A stretch of 6,690 bases of DNA, from contig PHDR01000159.1 of assembly GCA_002841035.1 (NCBI GenBank), positions 1-6,690 on the forward strand. Reading direction: 5' to 3'. Position 1 is the first letter of the stretch, and each line of letters begins with the position of its first letter. Below are positions 1 through 5,556 of this stretch, one piece after another. Source of the DNA: Bacteroidetes bacterium HGW-Bacteroidetes-12. Lineage in GTDB: Bacteria; Bacteroidota; Bacteroidia; Flavobacteriales_E; Vicingaceae. Under the pieces are notes generated by a model. The model was not told the DNA's origin. It worked only from the letters and a program-made list of their open reading frames with translations, and did no database searches. The position numbers and the translations under genes are program-made.

Positions 1-424
1 TTATTGGATAATATTTTTAGTAAATTTTGAATCGGAAAGTAACCCCTTCGCACCTTGCCAAATGAATAACTAAAAAGCAGATTGGTATTTTAGATTTTGC
101 GTAAGTATAAAAATCTTTAATGGCACAGCGGTACTATTAACTAGACGATAGAATATGGATATTAAGACATTAAGATTTCAGATGATTGTCAATTAGTTAT
201 TCAGTTTTGTTTTATCTATATATTGCCCTCAGGTTTATAACCTAAAAACGACCCACTATTACAAAGCTAATCTATCGTTTTAATGCAGCAACACAACAAT
301 AGAAAAGCAACAAAATACTGACTTACAACAACAATAAAATTTTAGTAAATTTAAAACTTGCAATGGAATGAGTTACACGATGCCAAATTCTCACCAACTG
401 GGGTATAGGAAAGTAGTTTTTTTA

Positions 425-499
425 ATGAAGAAGTTTCAATTTTTAGTATTGATCTTTAGTGTTTATTTTCTATTCCCAATATTTAGTTTTACTTGTTAG
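425..499 (+). CDS. Possible tiny ORF resembling an isolated signal peptide
   Basis: This frame encodes 24 residues: a charged start (MKK), a hydrophobic core (FLVLIFSVYFLF), then PIFSFTC and a TAG stop. The pattern matches a Bacteroidetes export signal, but the protein stops where the mature part would begin. A weak SD-like AGGAAAG (407-413) lies 11 nt before the ATG. The frame stays open upstream, with in-frame ATGs at 380 and 368, so a 39- or 43-residue version is possible. It could be a remnant of a secreted-protein gene, a small membrane peptide, or chance in AT-rich DNA, where Phe/Leu/Ile-rich frames are common. The ending in Cys does not fit a lipobox well (SFTC). No function can be assigned. 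Confidence 0.22.
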   Translation: MKKFQFLVLIFSVYFLFPIFSFTC

Positions 500-535
500 T
501 CATTTTATTTACAATTAAAATTCTTACTAATAGAC

Positions 536-543
536 TAACTTTG
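536..543 (+). promoter_or_regulatory. Bacteroidetes -7 promoter element before the membrane protein gene
   Basis: TAACTTTG is an exact match to the TAnnTTTG -7 consensus of the Bacteroidetes primary sigma factor. It sits 19 bp before the ATG at 563, which implies a leader of about 15 nt, normal for this phylum. No clear TTG-type -33 element lies at the expected distance; the closest, at 493-495, is too far upstream. Confidence 0.5.
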
Positions 544-562
544 TATTTTACTAAATTATTTA

Positions 563-1474
563 ATGAAAAATCAACCGCTTTTAGTTAATTCTAAATTCAT
601 CGCCAATACTTCTATAACAGCTACCGAAAATAAATCTCTTGTTGGTTGGTTGTTGTATGTTTGTTTCGCTTATTATTATAAAGCTATTTTTTGTGGTTTG
701 GGAGGAAAAATACTTGGAGCAGAATGGATTTGTTTTACAAATATCCATGGCATATCTACCAATCATTGGTTTGAGCAATTAATTTATGCACCATTGCTTT
801 GGTATGCATTATATCGCATTATAACCATTGTTTTTGGTCCAAATAACAACGAAGTGCTAGGAACTAACGTGAAAAAATTAAAGACAGTAGCATTTTTTTT
901 GTTAACAATGTATATTTATGGAATAGGCATTCATTTTGCGAATACCATCGAAATTTATTCAAGAGAGCAACTAGGAATAACAACAGGAGCTTTGTATGAA
1001 CAAGTTTATTGGGTAGATGAACAGTTTAGCCACTGGGTGCAGTTTACCTTCTTTTTTTTACTTTTCGCTTGGATTATTGTTTTTGATAGACTTGATAGAG
1101 TTCATGCGGGTAATATTGCTGTTTTAACAGGATTATTACATGGGTTAGAACGAGCTATAGGTGTTATTGAAGGGGATAGCCCCTATATTGCTTTGATATT
1201 GGGTAGTTTTATACTTATAGCCTGTTTTTTTCGCTTTAAAAGACACAATTGGGAGTTTAAACGTGTTTGGAAAGATTTCTTCTTCCGCCATGGATTCTAT
1301 TTTGGAATATCTATGCCTTTAGCTCTTTATTTTTATCAACTTGTTTTTGGAGGCTTTGTTCAGCCATCTTCTATGGGAGTTGAAGCCTGGAAAGTTGCTG
1401 TTTTTGCAATCATTACTGTTTTTATTATCTATTGGACTGCTGTTTTTGTGGATAAGTTTTGCATTAAAAAATAA
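563..1474 (+). CDS. Multi-pass inner-membrane protein of unknown function
   Basis: The product has 303 residues and about seven or eight hydrophobic segments, near residues 27-45, 70-92, 107-128, 156-174, 183-200, 207-223, 245-264 and 276-297. It is therefore an integral inner-membrane protein. I do not recognise the family. Several His and acidic residues lie in or beside membrane segments: H124 and E130 (GIHFANTIE), D152, E153, S156 and H157 (VDEQFSHW), and H193, E196 and D205 (LLHGLERAIGVIEGD). Such clustering is typical of membrane metalloenzymes or of ion- or heme-binding proteins, but that role is only an inference. No signal peptide or soluble domain is visible. ATG 563 is the first ATG after an in-frame stop at 536-538 and lies just downstream of a good -7 element. 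The gene appears to be transcribed alone; 152 bp and a new promoter separate it from the radical SAM gene. Confidence 0.85.
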   Translation: MKNQPLLVNSKFIANTSITATENKSLVGWLLYVCFAYYYKAIFCGLGGKILGAEWICFTNIHGISTNHWFEQLIYAPLLWYALYRIITIVFGPNNNEVLGTNVKKLKTVAFFLLTMYIYGIGIHFANTIEIYSREQLGITTGALYEQVYWVDEQFSHWVQFTFFFLLFAWIIVFDRLDRVHAGNIAVLTGLLHGLERAIGVIEGDSPYIALILGSFILIACFFRFKRHNWEFKRVWKDFFFRHGFYFGISMPLALYFYQLVFGGFVQPSSMGVEAWKVAVFAIITVFIIYWTAVFVDKFCIKK

Positions 1475-1476
1475 AG

Positions 1477-1513
1477 CAGTTAAAATTATTAATCATACTA
1501 AGCTGATTTTTTT
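1477..1513 (+). terminator. Weak candidate terminator after the membrane protein gene
   Basis: CAGTTA (1477-1482) can pair with TAAGCTG (1499-1505) with one bulged G, and a run of seven T follows at 1507-1513. The stem is short and AT-rich, so this is a tentative intrinsic terminator for the gene ending at 1474. Confidence 0.22.
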
Positions 1514-1531
1514 ATTTGTGAAGCACTTAAA

Positions 1532-1551
1532 CCTGAGTTCGATTATTATTT
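1532..1551 (+). repeat. Left copy of a 20-bp inverted repeat flanking the radical SAM gene
   Basis: CCTGAGTTCGATTATTATTT is the exact reverse complement of 3487-3506. The match ends abruptly on both sides (1531/3507 and 1552/3486 do not pair). The CCTGAGTTCGA half is not low-complexity, so a chance match is very unlikely in a window this size. This copy lies between the membrane protein gene and the radical SAM promoter. It may be a dispersed genomic repeat or an end of a mobile element. No transposase lies between the copies. Confidence 0.85.
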
Positions 1552-1593
1552 TTTAACCATTTGTAAATAAATAGTTTTAAGCGATAACTTATT

Positions 1594-1622
1594 TTTTGTA
1601 TCGAAAAATAAAATTATCTTTA
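1594..1622 (+). promoter_or_regulatory. Putative promoter of the radical SAM gene
   Basis: A TTTTG (-33-like, 1594-1598) is followed after 16 bp by TATCTTTA (1615-1622). The latter matches the TAnnTTTG -7 consensus except for its last base. The ATG begins only 4 nt after this element, so transcription would start at or within a base or two of the ATG, giving a leaderless or nearly leaderless mRNA. The spacer is slightly shorter than the usual 17-23 bp. Confidence 0.4.
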
Positions 1623-1626
1623 CCCC

Positions 1627-3492
1627 ATGCAAACGAAAGTATTGTTAATTACCCCACCATTTACTCAACTCAATACTTCGTATCCTGCAACTGCTTACTT
1701 AAAAGGCTTTTTAGATAGTAAAAATATTGCAACAAATCAATGTGATTTAAGCATAGAGCTTTTTATTAAAATTTTTACGAAAGACTTCATTGCTCTTGTT
1801 TTTGAAGAAGCTGAAAAAAATAATGAAAACATTGAGTTTTCCTTGGTGTATGAACAACAACAAGATTATATATTAAAAGTAGATAGAGTTATTCAATTCC
1901 TTCAACAACATGAAGTAACAGCTGCTTATCAAATGTTGCAGCACGGGTTTTTACCAAAAGCCCATCGAAGCATAAATTTAAATGAAGAAGAATTTGAGTA
2001 TGGCTTCGGAAATTTAGGAATTATTGATAAAGCCAAGCATTTGGCAACACTTTTTATTGAAGAATTAGGAGATTTTATTAGAGCCAATGTAGATGAATTT
2101 TTTTCTTTTACACGCTATGCCGAGCAAATAGCTACTGCAGCTAGTAGTTTTGACGAGATTGATAGTTATCTTTCTTTCGAAACCACCATCATAGAAGATC
2201 AATTGCTGCTATTAATGGCAAGTAAATTAGAACAATACCAGCCAGATTTGGTCTGTTTCACTATTCCTTTTCCAGGAAATTTGTTTGCAGCTTTGCGTTG
2301 TGCAAAGTTTATAAAAAAACATGCTAAAAAAACAAAAATTGCCTTTGGAGGTGGATACTGTAATACTGAATTGTTGTTGCTTTCAGACCCTCGAATTTTT
2401 AATTACGTTGATTTTATTACCTTAAATGATGGCGAAGGTCCTTTGCTAAAGTTATGTGAATTTATTGAAAAGAAAATAGAAAAAAATGAATTAGAAAGAA
2501 CCTATTTGCTCGAAAACGGAAAAGTAGTATATCAAAATAAAACGCCAAATACCATTTTTCATCACAGTAATTTGCCAGCACCAACCTACATAGACTTGCC
2601 TCTTCATCAATACATTTCATTTTTGGATGTAATGAATCCTATGCACCGATTGTGGACTGATGGAAAGTGGAATAAATTAACTGTTGCTCATGGCTGTTAT
2701 TGGAAACAATGCACTTTTTGCGATGTAAATTTAGATTACATAGCCAATTACCAAAATACTACTGCAGAAGATTTGGTTGATAAAATAGAAAAGATAATAG
2801 CAGAAACAGGTACGTATGGTTTTCATTTTGTGGATGAAGCTGCTCCGCCAAAAATTTTAAGAGCCTTGGCTGAAGAATTATTAAAAAGAAAAATTTTCAT
2901 TACTTGGTGGACTAACATTCGTTTTGAAAAAACTTTTACACCTGAGTTATGTGCATTGTTGGCAAAATCTGGATGCATTGCTGTAACTGGTGGTTTGGAG
3001 GTAGCTTCTGATAGGTTATTGGAAAAAATGAAAAAAGGGGTTGATATTGCTCAAGTTGCTAGGGTAACTAATTCTTTTTCAGAAAGTAATATTATGGTTC
3101 ATGCCTATTTGATGTATGGGTTTCCAACAGAAACAGATCAAGAAACTATTGATTCATTAGAAATTGTGAGGCAGTTGTTTCAAAACAATTGCATACAATC
3201 TGCATTTTGGCACTTGTTTACTACAACCGTTCACAGTCCTATTGGCAAGAACCCTGATGATTTTGGAATTAAAATTATTGGCCCCAAATTTAAAGGTTTC
3301 GCACAAAATGATTTGTATCACATAGATTCTCTTGGGGCTGACCACAAGCAATATACAGAAGGATTAAATCTTGCTTTACATAATTATTTGAATGGTTTAG
3401 GGTTTGAAGTTGATTTACAAGATTGGTTTGATTTTAAAATTACACCAACCAAATTACCTAAAAAATTAATTGCTTCTTTTTTGAAGAAATAA
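1627..3492 (+). CDS. B12-binding-type radical SAM protein
   Basis: This 621-residue cytoplasmic protein has the layout of cobalamin-binding radical SAM enzymes. The N-terminal Rossmann-like part starts KVLLITPPFTQLNTSYPATAYLKGFL (residues 4-29 in part). After a helical insert of roughly residues 60-200 it resumes with PDLVCFTIPF (206-215), IAFGGGYC (238-245) and a DGEGP turn (268-272). The radical SAM core spans about 350-560. Its cluster-binding cysteines are C357, C362 and C365 in HGCYWKQCTFC, a CX4CX2C spacing instead of the textbook CX3CX2C. It also has a GGLEVAS SAM-contact segment (455-461) and a YGFPTET strand (497-503). No DxHxxG cobalamin-ligand motif is visible, so B12 may bind base-off without a His ligand, or not at all. 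The reaction and substrate are unknown; the family includes methyltransferases and other C-C bond-forming enzymes. No RiPP precursor, carrier protein or biosynthetic partner lies next to it. The start is supported by the KVLLITPPF strand beginning at residue 4. Confidence 0.9.
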   Translation: MQTKVLLITPPFTQLNTSYPATAYLKGFLDSKNIATNQCDLSIELFIKIFTKDFIALVFEEAEKNNENIEFSLVYEQQQDYILKVDRVIQFLQQHEVTAAYQMLQHGFLPKAHRSINLNEEEFEYGFGNLGIIDKAKHLATLFIEELGDFIRANVDEFFSFTRYAEQIATAASSFDEIDSYLSFETTIIEDQLLLLMASKLEQYQPDLVCFTIPFPGNLFAALRCAKFIKKHAKKTKIAFGGGYCNTELLLLSDPRIFNYVDFITLNDGEGPLLKLCEFIEKKIEKNELERTYLLENGKVVYQNKTPNTIFHHSNLPAPTYIDLPLHQYISFLDVMNPMHRLWTDGKWNKLTVAHGCYWKQCTFCDVNLDYIANYQNTTAEDLVDKIEKIIAETGTYGFHFVDEAAPPKILRALAEELLKRKIFITWWTNIRFEKTFTPELCALLAKSGCIAVTGGLEVASDRLLEKMKKGVDIAQVARVTNSFSESNIMVHAYLMYGFPTETDQETIDSLEIVRQLFQNNCIQSAFWHLFTTTVHSPIGKNPDDFGIKIIGPKFKGFAQNDLYHIDSLGADHKQYTEGLNLALHNYLNGLGFEVDLQDWFDFKITPTKLPKKLIASFLKK

Positions 3493-3506
3493 TAATCGAA
3501 CTCAGG
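3487..3506 (-). repeat. Right copy of the 20-bp inverted repeat
   Basis: This copy is the perfect reverse complement of 1532-1551. It overlaps the last lysine codon and the TAA stop (3490-3492) of the radical SAM gene and extends 14 bp beyond. The repeat therefore supplies the end of the coding sequence, which is unusual for a neutral intergenic repeat. It suggests either insertion at the 3' end of the gene or a cassette boundary there. Confidence 0.85.
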
Positions 3507-3518
3507 CTGATGACGGTA

Positions 3519-3550
3519 TAAGGAAAAGGGATGGTTAACCTTATTCCTTA
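3519..3550. terminator. Stem-loop in the convergent gap, candidate bidirectional terminator
   Basis: TAAGGAA (3519-3525) pairs with TTCCTTA (3544-3550). The stem continues with AAGG (3526-3529) against CCTT (3539-3542), giving 11 bp with one bulged A at 3543 and a 9-nt loop. It lies between the two convergent stop codons and overlaps the 3' end of the minus-strand gene. No T-run follows on either strand, so it may act as an mRNA 3' end stabiliser rather than a classic intrinsic terminator. Confidence 0.4.
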
Positions 3551-4950
3551 ATAAACTTCAGATTTTCATTAGCAGTTCCATTAGTAACACTAATGAAATA
3601 CATGCCATTAGAAAACAGATTGGTTTCTAACGAAATAGTGTTAGCACCTTTATTCGTGTTATGTTGCTGGCTATACACTTGTCGTCCAGCAATATCATAA
3701 ATCACGATGGTGGTTATTCCTTTTTCTAATACATTTAAACTAAGCGTTCCGTTACCAGAAACAGGATTAGGATAAATGGTAACATCAGAAATTTCTTTTT
3801 CTACTCTTACAGGCACCATATTAGAATATTCAAAACTACCATCAAAATCGGTTTGTTTTAATCGGTAATAAGATGTACCAATGTAAGGTTTTTCATCTAA
3901 AGAATTATAATCTTGAAATGCTGAAGAGTTTCCAGCACCTTTCACTATGCTAACAACTTCAAAAGTAACTCCATCAACACTTTTTTCTACAGTAAAGAAT
4001 TCATTGTTTATTTCAGAAACAGTAGCCCAATCTAACTCCACAGCATTAGTTTCAGGATTGTATTTAGCATCGAAATGGGATAAGGTAATAGGTAATACTG
4101 TTGCTCCTACAAAATAAGGACAGTGTTGGGAGTGTCTACAAGTTGATGGTACTGTAAATGTATAACAAAACACATAATTGTTTCCAACCGTTAAACCATT
4201 AAAGGTTAAATTAGGAAGTGTTCCTGTTTGAATTGGAGCTCCGCATGAGGGGCTGTTATATAAAGCCCATGTAAGTCCTGTTACGTTACCACTTCCACAA
4301 TTAGAAGTGATAACTACATTAAAGTTAACGCTAGTAGCAGTTGCCTGTAAAGTATAACAAAAAGTATTTGTACTACTAGCTGCTAAAGCAGGTATAAAAG
4401 GAGTGGTTTGACAATTAGCAACAACAGTTGGTGTAGATGGTGTAGTAGCAAATCCTTGAGCCGAACCACATGGTGCAGAACAAACACTATTACTACTACA
4501 AGGTGTACATGCCACGGGTCCAGAGCATATATTATTATCACATGCATTAACTGTTTCATAAGTAATTTGTGTGCCAGCAGTTAAACAAAATCCTTGAATT
4601 ATAGCATATCCATCTTGAACAGGAACATAAAAGCAAGTTCCAACAGGTGTTGCTCCTGTCCATGTTGTAGAAGTTGTTCCTCCTGAAGTTTGAATATTAA
4701 CTCTAGGAGTCCAACCACCACCAGTTGTGCCACATGCCGCGCCAGGACTACAACTTGTGCCACCACCACTAGGAATGTTGTTTACAGTTAAACAAACTTT
4801 TATATAACCAGTTGTTCCATTACCAATTGTAATGTTTTGACAGACATTAGTTGTAGATGTCCATGTACCACTACATGATTGTGAGTAAGACTTGTTAGTT
4901 GATAAAACAACTAACAAAACAAAAGAGATTAAATAATATAATTTTTTCAT
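3541..4950 (-). CDS. Cysteine-rich secreted protein with T9SS type A sorting domain
   Basis: This 469-residue exported protein starts with a signal peptide (MKKLYYLISFVLLVVLS, likely cleaved near SYS/Q at 23-24). Residues 26 to about 283 are rich in Ser, Thr and Gly and carry all 20 cysteines. Six of these lie between C137 and C161, and the region ends with CRHSQHCPYF. Such a pattern suggests a disulfide-bonded extracellular fold, but I recognise no named enzyme or adhesin domain. Residues 286-382 (LPITLSHFDAKY through SYYRLKQTDFDGSFEYS) form the Ig/FN3-like module commonly found just before the sorting domain. Residues 390-469 (YPNPVSGNG, IYDIAGRQVY, LFSNGMYFISV, ending LKFIKE) are the C-terminal signal for type IX secretion, normally removed on export. 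The mature protein should be surface-attached or released. It is the second gene of an operon, starting 10 bp after the stop of its neighbour. Its role is unknown. Confidence 0.9.
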   Translation of the reverse strand: MKKLYYLISFVLLVVLSTNKSYSQSCSGTWTSTTNVCQNITIGNGTTGYIKVCLTVNNIPSGGGTSCSPGAACGTTGGGWTPRVNIQTSGGTTSTTWTGATPVGTCFYVPVQDGYAIIQGFCLTAGTQITYETVNACDNNICSGPVACTPCSSNSVCSAPCGSAQGFATTPSTPTVVANCQTTPFIPALAASSTNTFCYTLQATATSVNFNVVITSNCGSGNVTGLTWALYNSPSCGAPIQTGTLPNLTFNGLTVGNNYVFCYTFTVPSTCRHSQHCPYFVGATVLPITLSHFDAKYNPETNAVELDWATVSEINNEFFTVEKSVDGVTFEVVSIVKGAGNSSAFQDYNSLDEKPYIGTSYYRLKQTDFDGSFEYSNMVPVRVEKEISDVTIYPNPVSGNGTLSLNVLEKGITTIVIYDIAGRQVYSQQHNTNKGANTISLETNLFSNGMYFISVTNGTANENLKFIKE

Positions 4951-4960
4951 TTTTTTAGGA

Positions 4961-5305
4961 TTATTCAGTTATATAAGTAGCAACAGGAACAAAGTCTTTT
5001 GCATAAATTATGGAATAAGGCAAAATTTTAATTTTAGTATTTTTATCTATAATAATGTATTCAACTTCTTCTACTTTTCTTTTTTCGTTTACAGTAAATA
5101 AAATTTCATTGTCTATTGTAGGCATGCTTTCTGTTGCGTTGTAAACAATTTGGTACGTGCCTTCTTTTGGTAGCTCTTTAGCAAAAGAAATTCCACTTGC
5201 TGTTTGAATTTGCTCTTCCTCAACAATTTTAGACACTTCGTTTTGACTATACAAAAATGAAGTTGTAATAGTCATAAGTAAAATAGTAGTTATTAGGTTT
5301 TTCAT
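4961..5305 (-). CDS. Small exported protein of unknown function
   Basis: The product has 114 residues. An N-terminal signal peptide (MKNLITTILLMTITTSFLYS, probable cleavage before Q21) precedes a mature chain of about 94 residues with no cysteine, so it is neither a lipoprotein nor disulfide-bonded. The mature part begins with an acidic, likely helical stretch (KIVEEEQIQ) and then alternates short beta-like segments (TYQIVYNAT, NEILFTVNE, VEEVEYIIID, TKIKILPYSIIYA). It has no T9SS sorting domain and is too short to have lost one visibly, so it is predicted to be periplasmic unless carried out by a partner. It is the first gene of a two-gene operon with the cysteine-rich T9SS cargo, which suggests a shared process such as chaperoning or co-assembly. 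That link rests on gene order alone. I do not recognise a family. Confidence 0.75.
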   Translation of the reverse strand: MKNLITTILLMTITTSFLYSQNEVSKIVEEEQIQTASGISFAKELPKEGTYQIVYNATESMPTIDNEILFTVNEKRKVEEVEYIIIDKNTKIKILPYSIIYAKDFVPVATYITE

Positions 5306-5370
5306 TTTTTAGTTGGTTTATAGGTGTTTTTACGTATAAAAAAGTAGGTATTTAACTTGTAAATCAAATA

Positions 5371-5378
5371 CAAATTTA
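5371..5378 (-). promoter_or_regulatory. Putative -7 promoter element of the minus-strand operon
   Basis: Read on the minus strand this is TAAATTTG, an exact TAnnTTTG match. It lies 66 bp before the start at 5305 and implies a leader of about 60 nt. No good -33 TTG is visible upstream, and the surroundings are very AT-rich, so the call is moderate. Confidence 0.35.
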
Positions 5379-5418
5379 AAGTAAATATGATAATAAACAT
5401 ATTTTTAGTAATTTTTTT

Positions 5419-5444
5419 TAACAATAATTCGATTTATATTGTTA
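5419..5444. repeat. 8-bp dyad, possible operator, in the divergent intergenic region
   Basis: TAACAATA (5419-5426) and TATTGTTA (5437-5444) form a perfect inverted repeat around a 10-bp spacer. The spacing and symmetry suit a dimeric regulator between the two divergent promoters (5371-5378 minus, 5505-5512 plus). The AT-rich composition makes chance occurrence possible. Confidence 0.3.
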
Positions 5445-5455
5445 TTTTTAACTAA

Positions 5456-5528
5456 GAAGTTGTTTAAAGTCCCTCTATAAATTTTATTATTTTATTTTCA
5501 TTCTTACATTTGGACTTCAAACAACTTC
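5456..5528. repeat. 17-bp inverted repeat bracketing the promoter of the spermidine-synthase-like gene
   Basis: GAAGTTGTTTAAAGTCC (5456-5472) and GGACTTCAAACAACTTC (5512-5528) are inverted copies with a single mismatch (5466 against 5518) around a 39-bp AT-rich spacer. The -7 element of the downstream gene (5505-5512) fills the right end of the spacer, with its final G in the right arm. The predicted start of transcription therefore falls inside the right arm, and the mRNA would not contain the left arm. An RNA hairpin is thus less likely than a DNA-level role, such as an operator pair or a small invertible segment. Confidence 0.75.
5505..5512 (+). promoter_or_regulatory. -7 promoter element of the spermidine-synthase-like gene
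   Basis: TACATTTG is an exact TAnnTTTG match, 44 bp before the ATG at 5557, predicting a leader of about 40 nt. It overlaps the right arm of the 17-bp inverted repeat by one base. No TTG -33 element is evident in the AT-rich spacer upstream, which could mean dependence on an activator or an alternative sigma factor. Confidence 0.45.
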
Positions 5529-5556
5529 AATCTGAATATCTAATCTATAGTAAACA

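Larger units (their letters stand above)
1..562. other. Stretch without a convincing gene
   Basis: All frames on both strands are broken by frequent stops, and I see no tRNA or rRNA signature. Partial frames at the left edge (for example + frame 2, closing at 71-73, and minus-strand frames entering from the edge) are under 30 codons and resemble nothing I recognise. The stretch contains a short perfect palindrome, AGGTT-TAT-AACCT, at 231-243, a small signal-peptide-like reading frame ending at 499, and the promoter of the following membrane protein near 536-543. It may be a decayed gene, a long regulatory region or an unrecognised RNA. The sequence alone does not decide between them. Confidence 0.5.

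Noticed and set aside
1..84. Short minus-strand frames entering from the left edge as a possible gene end
   Set aside because: They run under 30 codons before a stop, in competing frames, with no recognisable motif.
11..352. Direct repeat TTTTAGTAAATTT at 15-27 and 340-352, with a related ATATTTTTAGTAA at 11-23 and 5399-5411
   Set aside because: The shared strings are 13 bp, almost pure A/T, and have no flanking similarity, so chance is an adequate explanation.
581..778. Minus-strand 65-codon frame inside the membrane protein gene
   Set aside because: It lies wholly antisense to a well-supported gene, has no promoter or recognisable protein features, and is a shadow frame.
1341..1556. 71-codon + frame overlapping the end of the membrane protein gene
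   Set aside because: It is an alternative frame of the last membrane segments plus AT-rich spacer, so its hydrophobicity is inherited from the T-rich coding sequence.
3157..3351. Minus-strand 64-codon frame inside the radical SAM gene
   Set aside because: It is fully antisense to the conserved core of the radical SAM protein, with no independent support.
3533..3540. Palindrome GGTTAACC as a stand-alone regulatory site
   Set aside because: It is only 8 bp, lies between convergent stops where no promoter is expected, and is part of the larger stem-loop at 3519-3550.
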